Origin: Candidatus Omnitrophota bacterium
Lineage (GTDB): Bacteria > Hinthialibacterota > Hinthialibacteria > Hinthialibacterales > JAKPRU01
Reading direction: 5' to 3'
Assembly (NCBI GenBank): GCA_029557025.1
Contig: JAKPRU010000707.1
Coordinates: forward strand, 1 to 13,543
Length of the DNA: 13,543 bases
The position numbers were made by a program, and so were the translations under genes. This document shows, one piece after another, positions 5,355-12,359 of this stretch (the first letter of the stretch is position 1; each line of letters opens with the position of its first letter). A model generated the notes under the pieces. The model had not been told where the DNA came from and did not search any database. It saw nothing but the letters and a program-made list of their open reading frames with translations.

Positions 5355-7802
5355 ATGAAACCGCGAACGGTCAACCGGCTGTCTTTGGTCCTGCTTTTCG
5401 GCCCGATCTGCATTTTCTATTGGAGAATCATTTTCCTTTGGGAATTGCCGAACGGGGGTGATTTGCTGTCCCAATTCATCCCCTGGCGGATGTTTGCCAT
5501 CGCTTGCGTGAAAAACGGCCTTCTGCCGCTGTGGAATCCCTATACTTTCTGCGGAACGCCGTTTTGGGCGAATATCCAGACTTCGCTCCTTTTCCCGTGG
5601 AATCTCCTTCATTTTGTGTTGGAATTGCCGGTTTTCTTTGCGTATTGCCTTGTGATTCATCATCTCATCGCGGCCGGGGCGATGTTTGCATATTTCAAAA
5701 GCCGTTTCCATGACCCGATTCCCGCCTTGGTCGCGGGTACGATTTATGCCTGGGCAGGATTCTTCATGTTGCACGCGGATGATGGCCACTGGATTCATAT
5801 CCAGGCGTATGCCTATATCCCGTTTTGTCTGCTTGCCCAGGATCGCTTGAGGGAAGGTTTTACTTGGCTTCGCTTGGCCGGGTTGGTTGTGCCTCTGGTA
5901 ATGATGATTCTCGCGGGACATACTCAACTGCCGCTTTATGTCTTTTACCTGCTGATTTTTCGAGACTTATGGTATTTCTTTGCGCAGAAGGGACTTTTTC
6001 GAGTCAAATCCCGGCGAATAGTCGTTACGCTTGGCGGGATTGCGTTTTCCCTGCTGATTTGCGCGGCTGTGCTGATCCCGCTTTTGGAACTTTCCGCTCA
6101 CTCATCCACCCGCGCGGGTGGCATGTCGTATGAATCTGCCACACATGACTCCCTCCCTCCGGTGCACATTGCCACTCTTCTTGCACCTTTCCTGTTCGGC
6201 GATCCGAATTACACCCAGCCTGAAAGAAAATTCTGGGAAACCACTATTGGGTATCATGAGATTTGCGGGTACGCGGGAGTGGCCTCGCTGGTATTGGTGT
6301 TTCTGGCGTTTGTTCCGGTAAGGAGAGAGGAAAAGAATGAACACGGACAGGCACAAACAGGGACAGACAAGGGGAGTTCCACAAATCTTCTCCCTCCGGG
6401 AGGAGAGGGTTGGGATGAGGGAATCCTTGTCATCGAGCGCCGTTTCGCCCTGACACTCCTCGTCCTTTCTATTATCCTCGCGCTTGGAAACCACACTCCT
6501 CTCTATCGCGTGGTCTATGAGATTTTGCCGGGATTTGCCTATTTTCGGGTTCCGGCGCGTTTTCTGCTGTTCTATGGATTTGCTGTTGCGATATTGGCGG
6601 GACTCGGGATGCAACGAGCGATGCTGGGTCCCTGGTGGAGCCGCAGGCACGGGCTATCGGTTATGCTTATGCTCGGTCTGGGACTGCTTCTCCTCGGCCT
6701 TACGGGACTGGCTTACGTAATCCAGGACGATATATGGAGTTACTTCCATTACCTTGAGGCCGAACGAAGCCGAGTCAGCCTGGACCTTCCTGTTGAAGCC
6801 CTCCAGGAAATCAGTGAGGAACTCCCGAAGAACCTCGCTGAGGGTCGGCTCCACTCATTGCTTAAGGGCATGACCCTTGCGGTGGTCTGGTTCTGGTCGG
6901 CGTTGCTGGGCGCCGCAGCAATGCACCGCTGGGGTTTACGACGCTTCTGGCCGGCATTACTTGTGTGGGGAGTGGTCTTCGGCGACATGGTCTGGTTTGC
7001 GCACCGATTTATCCCGACATCGCCCTGGGAGCAATGGCGGGAGCATTACTATCCGAGAACCGACTTTCTCCACCTCCTGCCACAGAGCGAACTTTCTGCG
7101 TACCGGGTTTTGCTCACCGACGAGGTTATATTAGGTCCCACAGTGAAAGGCCACCTGGAATGCAGACCGAACAGGTTGATGGTCCGGGGAATCAAGACTG
7201 TCCGGGGGTATGACCCGATTCAGCTGGCATCTTTCGCGGCCTTTATCAATGAAATGCAGGGGCGGGACCCCGCTTACAGGCAGGGCGGAATGCTCCATAT
7301 CACCTTTCCGGCGCTGATTCGTCCCATTGCCTATCAACTGACCGCAGTCAAATACCTGATCACGACCATGGAGGCGCCAAGTACGTTTGAATTGATCTGG
7401 GAGGACCAGCTCAATCCGCTCCGCATGTACAGGAATCCCGATGCCAGGCCGGAGATGCAATTGTTTGAGGGTAGCGGCGGCACAATCCTGGTGAACCTCC
7501 AGCATCCGTCGCTGCTCGATATAAGCGTAAAGACCCCGCATGATACCACGTTCTTTTGGTCTCAATGCTACTATCCCGGATGGCATGTCTATGTCGATCG
7601 TGTGGAACAGCCTATCAAGCCTTTCCTGAATGTCTTCATGCAGGTTCCTGTCCCCGAGGGGGATCACCGTGTGGTGTTTCAATTCAAGCCGTTGACCGTA
7701 TATTGGGGCATTGCTATTTCTCTTATCAGTCTGACCATTCTGACCATGCTCTGCCTGATTGAGTTTTGGAGAAGGAGCAGATTCCATGGCGCTGATGGAT
7801 GA
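5355..7802 (+). CDS. YfhO-like polytopic membrane protein (GT-C type, putative glycosyl transfer)
   Basis: An 815-residue protein with about a dozen hydrophobic helices and a soluble C-terminal region. The first outer loop has GGDLLSQFIPWR (34-45), and LPLWNPYTFCGTPFWANIQ (57-75) follows. This 'leave from the river of P-W-N-P and G-x-P-x-x-A-x-x-Q' pattern is typical of the YfhO family, which is linked to polyprenyl-phosphate-dependent sugar modification of surface polymers in some bacteria. HSSTRAGGMSYES (249-261) and LFGDPNY (280-286) are further loop features. The C-terminal part, after about residue 570, is mostly soluble, with beta-strand-like stretches (YPGWHVYVD and VPVPEGDHRVVFQF near the end) before a last helix. 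The ATG at 5355 has no obvious ribosome binding site. Residues about 325-358 look like an inserted repeat (see that entry). It overlaps the next gene by 17 bases, so the two are co-transcribed. The substrate is unknown. Confidence 0.8.
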   Translation: MKPRTVNRLSLVLLFGPICIFYWRIIFLWELPNGGDLLSQFIPWRMFAIACVKNGLLPLWNPYTFCGTPFWANIQTSLLFPWNLLHFVLELPVFFAYCLVIHHLIAAGAMFAYFKSRFHDPIPALVAGTIYAWAGFFMLHADDGHWIHIQAYAYIPFCLLAQDRLREGFTWLRLAGLVVPLVMMILAGHTQLPLYVFYLLIFRDLWYFFAQKGLFRVKSRRIVVTLGGIAFSLLICAAVLIPLLELSAHSSTRAGGMSYESATHDSLPPVHIATLLAPFLFGDPNYTQPERKFWETTIGYHEICGYAGVASLVLVFLAFVPVRREEKNEHGQAQTGTDKGSSTNLLPPGGEGWDEGILVIERRFALTLLVLSIILALGNHTPLYRVVYEILPGFAYFRVPARFLLFYGFAVAILAGLGMQRAMLGPWWSRRHGLSVMLMLGLGLLLLGLTGLAYVIQDDIWSYFHYLEAERSRVSLDLPVEALQEISEELPKNLAEGRLHSLLKGMTLAVVWFWSALLGAAAMHRWGLRRFWPALLVWGVVFGDMVWFAHRFIPTSPWEQWREHYYPRTDFLHLLPQSELSAYRVLLTDEVILGPTVKGHLECRPNRLMVRGIKTVRGYDPIQLASFAAFINEMQGRDPAYRQGGMLHITFPALIRPIAYQLTAVKYLITTMEAPSTFELIWEDQLNPLRMYRNPDARPEMQLFEGSGGTILVNLQHPSLLDISVKTPHDTTFFWSQCYYPGWHVYVDRVEQPIKPFLNVFMQVPVPEGDHRVVFQFKPLTVYWGIAISLISLTILTMLCLIEFWRRSRFHGADG
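6333..6421. repeat. Intergenic-type repeat read in frame inside the YfhO-like gene
   Basis: The stretch encodes KNEHGQAQTG, then TDKGSSTN, then LLPPGGEGWDEG, between two membrane segments of the YfhO-like protein. The DNA has tandem ACAGG/GGACAGACA words (about 6345-6370), then a CTTCTCCCTCCGGGAGGAGAG core (6388-6408, with an exact CCTCC-GGAGG type inner pairing), then GGTTGGGATGAGGG. This last part is the inverted form of the CCCTCACCCTCTCCC...GGGAGAG repeat type found between genes, of which another copy lies at 12271-12295. It keeps the reading frame and contains no stop. Limits are approximate. Confidence 0.55.
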
Positions 7803-8235
7803 GTTTGCCGGGAACGAGGCGGACGGGCTGCTCGAATGGGCAAAGGAGCTCGGTGTCAAGGTAGATATCCGACAAATCGACCGGTATCCGACTTCCGCTT
7901 CCGTGCTATCCGAATATCAGCCGGATCCACCTGTCATAACTGTTTATCGGTATAAACCGTGGGAAGAATGGCTTCAGACAATATGTGAGCAGAATCTTCG
8001 ATTTTTCGCCCCATGGTATCTGATCCCCCTTGCCATGGAACTGTATCGTCATCTGGAAATCCATGATCTCTATCGAGTCCAATTCCCGTGGTATGACCTT
8101 GTCGGCAGGCTTCAACTCAAGTCATTGGACCGTCGCGCAGAGGTATTCACCCAGAGAATCCTGGACATCCCGCTGCCGCTGAATAAGTTTTGGGATGTGG
8201 TCCATGCCGCGTTACGGCCGGCGACAGGCGAATAG
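7786..8235 (+). CDS. Uncharacterised protein with a degenerate ImmA/IrrE-like (HExxH) helix
   Basis: A 149-residue soluble protein with no signal peptide or membrane segment. The ATG at 7786 is set by GGAG (7774-7777) eight bases upstream, inside the end of the YfhO-like gene, so the two genes overlap by 17 bases. I do not recognise a named family. The order of elements resembles ImmA/IrrE-type metallopeptidases: a strand PPVITVYR (48-55), a helix leading into LAMELYRHLE (82-91), and a later helix RRAEVFTQRILDIPLPLNKF (116-135), which is reminiscent of the E-x-x-A-x-x-FA-x-x-LL-x-P segment of those proteins. In that view the zinc motif HELxH is replaced by M84-E85-L86-Y87-R88, so both histidines are lost and catalysis would not be expected. 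It is convergent with ileS, two bases apart at the stops. The assignment is a hypothesis; the gene itself is well supported. Confidence 0.8.
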   Translation: MALMDEFAGNEADGLLEWAKELGVKVDIRQIDRYPTSASVLSEYQPDPPVITVYRYKPWEEWLQTICEQNLRFFAPWYLIPLAMELYRHLEIHDLYRVQFPWYDLVGRLQLKSLDRRAEVFTQRILDIPLPLNKFWDVVHAALRPATGE

Positions 8236-8237
8236 AA

Positions 8238-11200
8238 TCACGCCACCTTGACCAAGCCGACGAGGCCCGTGTCGTTGCCGACCTCGATGTCGCGCACAAA
8301 GCAGTCCTGTCCGGGCGCTTCTCGTGTCATTTCGACTGCCAGGGTTTCTGCGGCGATAAAGTCTTTGAACCGGTTCACAATATCGTCCATGGTTTCCCCC
8401 CGGAATAAGTGCAGGCGGATTCGGTCGGAAACCTCCAGGCCGGCATCCTTGCGCATGATTTGCAGTTTGCGAACCAGCTCGCGGCATTGCCCTTCCGCAA
8501 TCAGTTCCGGCGTTAGAGTCAGATCCAGAACCACCGTCACGCCCTTTTCACTTGCCGCGGAGTACCCTTCCGTGCCTTCCATCGCGAGGCGGACATCATC
8601 CGGTGTGATCGCGACGATGCCGCTCGGCAAATCCAGCAGAAACTCGTTCCCCATTGAAAGCGCATCGTAAGCTTCGTCCTGATTCACTTCTTCCCACGCT
8701 TTTCTGATCGCGCCGGCCTCCTTCCCAAGACGTGATTTCAGGCTTTTCATGTCCAGCGCGACATGGCGTCGAATGTACGGCCCAGGATCGTCCAGGAATT
8801 GCATCTCCTTAACATTAAGTTCTTCAAGAATGTCCTGCTCGAACTGTCGGATCGTCTCCCGCAGCTCTTCGGGGACAACGAGCATGGCGCAGGCAAGCGG
8901 CTGCCTGACTTTCTGTCCGGCGGCATTTCGCGCTGCCAGCCCCACGCTGACCACCCGCTGAACCATCGCGACACCTTCCTCCAGAGTCGGATCTACAAAT
9001 CCCGGGTCGGATACCGGATAGGGAGTATGGTGAATACTCTCCGGAGCGGAGGGGTCCAAACTTCTTACCAGGTTCTGATAAATATGTTCCGAAATGAACG
9101 GCACAAACGGGGCCATCAGTCGGCAAACGGTGGTAAGAGTGTAGTAGAGAGCCTGGTATCCGGCGATCTTGTCCGGTCCTGTTTCTTCTTTCCAGAAGCG
9201 GCGACGATTGCGACGCACATACCAGTTGGAGAGATCCTCCCAGAGATTCTCAATCGCGATGACTGCCTTGCGGACTTCGTAGTTCTCCACCGAGGCCCGA
9301 ATGAGCGCAGCGACGGAATTGACCCGCGAGATCAGCCAACGATCCAGAAGACGGGTGTTTTCTTGAGGCACATAGTCGTAGACCAGGCTTGGCTTATCCT
9401 CCTGGGCATACAGCACAAAAAAACTATAGACATTCCAAAACTGGAGGAATTTCCGTTTGATCTCTCGGCTGGGTCCGTACCCGAATCGCAGGGGTTCCGT
9501 TGTGGCCTGTCCCAGGTACATCCACCGGACCACATCCGGCCCCATTTTCTCGACAGCCTCATCGAACCAGATTGCATTCCCCCAGGATTTGTGCATCTCC
9601 CGGCCATCCTCGGCCAGTACCTTTTCATGCGTCATCACACATTTGTACGGGGCCGTTTTCTCCAGAGCCACCGACATGAACAAGAGGGAATAGAACCAGC
9701 AGCGCAGCTGCGCCCGCATCTCCAGAACCAGGTCCGCCGGAAACCAGTCTTTCCAGTATTCACGGTCCTCGAAATACTTCATGGTCGAAAACGGCACAAT
9801 GCCCGCATCCAGCCAGCAGTCCCCCACATCGGTGATTCGCGCAACCGTCTCGCCGCATTTCTCGCAGCGGATTTTCACTGCATCGATCCACGGACGGTGA
9901 AGCTCCGGCAGATCGAACGGCTCGGTGGCACGTTCCCGCAACTCTTTGAGCGACCCGATCACATTCAGATGCCCACAGACCTTGCAGGGATAAAACGGCA
10001 ACGGCAATCCCCAGTAGCGTTTCCGTGAGATACACCAATCTCCCATGTTGACAAGCCAATCGTCCATGCGCTTCTGAATATGAGAGGGAACCCAGCGCAC
10101 TTTTGAGTTTGCCTCGCGCATCTGCGGACGGATTTCCGCGCTGGAAATAAACCATTCATCGACCAGGCGGAAAATCAGTTCCTCGCCGCAACGCCAGCAG
10201 CTGGGGTAGCGGTGTGTATACGATTCGGTTTTGAACCAGACCCCTTTTCGCTTGAGGTCTGCAAAGATGGCCTGCTGCAAATCCTGCACTCGTTTGCCTG
10301 TGAATTCGCCGAATCCCTCCAGATACGTTCCGGTCTCGTCCACAGGTTGGATGATCGGCAGGTTCTCCAGACCGGAGAGCTCAAAGTCTTCTTGCCCACA
10401 GCCCGGGGCAATGTGCACAATCCCGGTTCCTTCCTGGCTCCCCACCATGTCCCAGGCGATCACACGGTGATCGATGTTCTTTCCGGCCTCCAGATCATCG
10501 AACGGCCCATCGTAATGCAATCCGAGCAGGTCCTTCCCGAAACACTTCCCCACAACCCGGTAGTCCTTGCCTTCCGTTCCCACACGATGCACGGTCTCCG
10601 CCCCCACAATCAGGATATGTTCGCCTGCCTGGATTCGCAGATATTCCAGTTCGGGATGAACCGCCGCCGCCACATTCGCCAGCAGGGTCCAGGGGGTTGT
10701 TGTCCACACCAGGAGGCTCTCTCCCGGTCGTTCCTTGATGGGAAACCGAACATAGACCGCCTTGTGAGTCACCTCATAGTAGGTTTCCAGCATTTCGTGC
10801 TGAGAAAGGGAGGTTTCACAGCGCGAGCACCACGGCATGGCGCGATGCCCCAGGTACAGCCAACCCCGCTCATGGCAAACCTTCAGAAAATACCAAATCG
10901 ACTCGATGTTTGTATCGCTCATGGTGTAATACGAGTTGGGCCAGTCCATCCACTGTCCCAGCGATATGGACTGTTGAGTCTGGATTTGGCTGAACTTGTT
11001 GACCCGTTCCCGGCATTTCCGGCTGAACTTTTCCAGACCGTAGTTCTCAATTTCGCGCTTGGAGTTCAGACCGAGGTCTTTCTCGACCTCCACCTCAACC
11101 CACAGCCCTTGGCAATCGAAGCCATTCTGGTAGCGCTGGTGGAAACCCCGCATCGCATAATAACGTTGGTAGAGGTCTTTCAGGGTTCGCCCCCATCCGT

Positions 11201-11369
11201 GATGCACACCCATAGGGTTATTGGCCGTAATCGGCCCATCCAGGAAAGAAAACCGTGGCCCGCGACGGTTCTTTTCAACCAGGGTCTGGAAACATTTGTG
11301 TTCATCCCAGAATGTCAGGATGTGTTTGTAGATAGCAATAAAATCCAGTTCTCCAACCGGACGAAACAT
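8238..11369 (-). CDS. ileS: Isoleucyl-tRNA synthetase with swapped HIGH motif (GXHH)
   Basis: IleRS charges tRNA-Ile with isoleucine in the cytosol. The 1043-residue length and C-terminal region (LNVKEMQFLDD, then a long extension) match the eukaryote-like IleRS2 class. The ATP-binding HIGH motif reads G54-V-H-H57, not H-x-G-H. The KMSKS loop reads EMHKSWGN (591-598), keeping the second lysine. The editing domain has the threonine-rich WTTTPWTLLANVA (222-234) and HIAPGCGQEDFE (319-330), where the usual second histidine of APGHG is Cys324. WCISRKRYWGLP (445-456) is the standard catalytic-domain block, and Cys pairs at 462/465 and 502/505 suggest bound zinc. The start is set by GGAGAGG six bases before the ATG at 11369. 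It is monocistronic as far as can be seen. No T-box leader is visible upstream. The stop is two bases from that of the convergent gene. Confidence 0.96.
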   Translation of the reverse strand: MFRPVGELDFIAIYKHILTFWDEHKCFQTLVEKNRRGPRFSFLDGPITANNPMGVHHGWGRTLKDLYQRYYAMRGFHQRYQNGFDCQGLWVEVEVEKDLGLNSKREIENYGLEKFSRKCRERVNKFSQIQTQQSISLGQWMDWPNSYYTMSDTNIESIWYFLKVCHERGWLYLGHRAMPWCSRCETSLSQHEMLETYYEVTHKAVYVRFPIKERPGESLLVWTTTPWTLLANVAAAVHPELEYLRIQAGEHILIVGAETVHRVGTEGKDYRVVGKCFGKDLLGLHYDGPFDDLEAGKNIDHRVIAWDMVGSQEGTGIVHIAPGCGQEDFELSGLENLPIIQPVDETGTYLEGFGEFTGKRVQDLQQAIFADLKRKGVWFKTESYTHRYPSCWRCGEELIFRLVDEWFISSAEIRPQMREANSKVRWVPSHIQKRMDDWLVNMGDWCISRKRYWGLPLPFYPCKVCGHLNVIGSLKELRERATEPFDLPELHRPWIDAVKIRCEKCGETVARITDVGDCWLDAGIVPFSTMKYFEDREYWKDWFPADLVLEMRAQLRCWFYSLLFMSVALEKTAPYKCVMTHEKVLAEDGREMHKSWGNAIWFDEAVEKMGPDVVRWMYLGQATTEPLRFGYGPSREIKRKFLQFWNVYSFFVLYAQEDKPSLVYDYVPQENTRLLDRWLISRVNSVAALIRASVENYEVRKAVIAIENLWEDLSNWYVRRNRRRFWKEETGPDKIAGYQALYYTLTTVCRLMAPFVPFISEHIYQNLVRSLDPSAPESIHHTPYPVSDPGFVDPTLEEGVAMVQRVVSVGLAARNAAGQKVRQPLACAMLVVPEELRETIRQFEQDILEELNVKEMQFLDDPGPYIRRHVALDMKSLKSRLGKEAGAIRKAWEEVNQDEAYDALSMGNEFLLDLPSGIVAITPDDVRLAMEGTEGYSAASEKGVTVVLDLTLTPELIAEGQCRELVRKLQIMRKDAGLEVSDRIRLHLFRGETMDDIVNRFKDFIAAETLAVEMTREAPGQDCFVRDIEVGNDTGLVGLVKVA

Positions 11370-11455
11370 GATTCCTCTCCGTTTTCGATGAGTTGTTTAA
11401 GAATTCGCCAGCCGATTGATCCATGCAGGCTTTAGATGCCAAACTTTTTACATTA

Positions 11456-11467
11456 CCACAGCTGTGG
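11456..11467. promoter_or_regulatory. Perfect 12-base palindrome upstream of ileS
   Basis: CCACAGCTGTGG reads the same on both strands. On the ileS strand it is followed at once by TAATGT, a possible -10 box, about 80 bases before the ileS start. No good -35 box is visible at the correct distance. It may be an operator or chance. Confidence 0.25.
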
Positions 11468-11532
11468 CGCGAGCGGTATGCCGGTCTGTTGAAAAGGCTT
11501 TGATCGTCTACCCACCGCCTGCGTCGCTTTTC

Positions 11533-11562
11533 TTGACAAACAGGTTGTTCTTCGTAGATTAT
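11533..11562 (+). promoter_or_regulatory. Sigma70-type promoter, rightward
   Basis: A consensus -35 box TTGACA (11533-11538) is followed after 18 bases by GATTAT (11557-11562), which matches TATAAT at four of six positions. Transcription would start near 11570. The first gene downstream is the small reading frame at 11626, then the PilZ-like gene at 11885. The -10 box overlaps an inverted repeat (next entry), so the promoter is probably regulated. Confidence 0.5.
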
Positions 11563-11575
11563 TGTGGAACAATAA
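11559..11575. promoter_or_regulatory. Operator-like inverted repeat over the -10 region
   Basis: TTATTGTGGAACAATAA has perfect 7-base arms and a 3-base centre. It overlaps the -10 box and start point of the promoter at 11533-11562, the position expected of a repressor site. The inner 11 bases match the palindrome at 5247-5257 with one change. The regulator is unknown. Confidence 0.45.
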
Positions 11576-11625
11576 GTTCTGTTTACTCTCCTATCCTGCA
11601 GTCCTGGATCAATAAGGGATACCTG

Positions 11626-11757
11626 GTGCTGAATGCAATGGGATGTGTCGGTGTCCCCAAATGCCTGGCGACTTATCTGGAGGAGCACGGATACAACATT
11701 ACGTGGGCTTTCAAGGCCACGCTTAACCGGGTCAAGTCCGAGACGCTCGAAAAATAG
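11626..11757 (+). CDS. Possible small protein of 43 residues, open past its amber stop
   Basis: A GTG at 11626 has AAGGGA six bases upstream (11614-11619) and follows the promoter at 11533-11562 by about 60 bases. The product contains GCVGVPKCLATYLEEHGYNI (6-25), then TWAFKATLNRVKSETLEK: a Cys-x6-Cys pair and then helical, basic sequence. An ATG at 11638 is an alternative start. After the TAG at 11755-11757 the same frame stays open for another 27 codons, including MEDESYHRMLFAEKIRG, to a TAA at 11839-11841. This could be a short real gene, a gene broken by a nonsense change, or chance. I recognise no family. It would lie just upstream of the PilZ-like gene on the same strand. Confidence 0.35.
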   Translation: MLNAMGCVGVPKCLATYLEEHGYNITWAFKATLNRVKSETLEK

Positions 11758-11884
11758 CGGCGCGGCTTGGCAAAACCGGTTGCACAGATGGAGGATGAGT
11801 CTTATCACCGGATGCTATTCGCCGAGAAGATTCGTGGGTAATCCCGGTTTTCAGACCGCGTAGAGCGTGCAGAGGGAACCAATA

Positions 11885-12262
11885 ATGATAACGACCGGAT
11901 ATGAAGAAAAGCGCGAATTCACACGGGAAGACATATCCATTCCGTTCATCTACAGCCTCGATAAAGGGAACAGCCTGTTGGAAGGTGAATGGAAAGAGGC
12001 TGTCACACTCGATATCGGTCCGGTTCTCGTGGGGGGAATCGGATTCAACACCACGCGTGACGATTTTCGGGAAGGTCAAGCGGTTCGTGTAGCCTTATTC
12101 ATGGACCTGAAGATCAAAGAAGTCTGGGAACGCGAACGGGAGAATTTCCCGATCATCTACGATGCCAAGGTCCTCCGGGTGACCGACAGGGGTGACCACA
12201 AACGGGTGGCACTGGTTTTTGGGGGGATGATTTCTGGGGAGGAGGAGAAGGGAGAAGCATAA
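11885..12262 (+). CDS. PilZ-like domain protein
   Basis: A 125-residue soluble protein that looks like a single PilZ domain, the common cyclic-di-GMP receptor fold. The N-terminal KREFTRED (9-16) supplies an RxxxR motif (R10, R14), followed by strands such as SIPFIYS (18-24). The second family motif, normally (D/N)xSxxG, aligns with TLDIGPVLVGGIGF (41-54): the Asp is there but the Ser is Gly, and the spacing to the next glycine is longer. Binding of c-di-GMP is therefore uncertain. A third block (GQAVRVALFMDL, 64-75; IYDAKVLRV, 91-99) fits later beta strands. The ATG at 11885 is chosen because GAGGGA (11872-11877) lies seven bases upstream; a GTG at 11867 is an alternative. The C-terminus is a short acidic tail (EEEKGEA). 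It is convergent with mazG. Confidence 0.7.
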   Translation: MITTGYEEKREFTREDISIPFIYSLDKGNSLLEGEWKEAVTLDIGPVLVGGIGFNTTRDDFREGQAVRVALFMDLKIKEVWERERENFPIIYDAKVLRVTDRGDHKRVALVFGGMISGEEEKGEA

Positions 12263-12270
12263 CCGGCAAG

Positions 12271-12295
12271 CCCCTCACCCTCTCCCGCGGGAGAG
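12271..12295. repeat. Palindromic intergenic repeat between PilZ-like gene and mazG
   Basis: CCCCTCACC is followed by a perfect 16-base palindrome CTCTCCCGCGGGAGAG (12280-12295). It sits in the 97-base gap between convergent genes. The hairpin could help end transcription in either direction, but neither strand has a U-run after it. The wording matches the repeat type read in frame within the YfhO-like gene. The rest of the gap shows a 10-base palindrome TCCGATCGGA (12330-12339) and nothing else notable. Confidence 0.55.
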
Positions 12296-12359
12296 AGAAT
12301 ATCTTGCATATATCCGCGGGCATATTCACTCCGATCGGAACCGTAGTCAGCAGATCCGA

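Noticed and set aside
5259..5927. Leftward open frame of 222 codons opposite the YfhO-like gene
   Set aside because: Highly charged, Gln/Arg-rich shadow of hydrophobic codons on the other strand.
8763..10028. Long rightward open frame of 421 codons opposite ileS
   Set aside because: It is antisense to a clear ileS, has no recognisable motif, and its composition is that of a shadow of the opposite strand's codons.
10212..11435. Long rightward open frame of 407 codons opposite the start of ileS
   Set aside because: Antisense to ileS catalytic and editing domains; no ribosome binding site or domain.
11370..11540. T-box riboswitch ahead of ileS
   Set aside because: The minus-strand leader lacks the conserved AGGGUGGNACCGCG stretch and a terminator stem.
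11567..11579. LexA-type box (GAAC-N5-GTTC)
   Set aside because: The spacing is five rather than four and flanking bases do not match; the 7-3-7 palindrome explains the symmetry better.
11755..11757. TAG decoded as pyrrolysine
   Set aside because: No pyrrolysine genes or methyltransferase context are visible; a pseudogene or plain stop is simpler.
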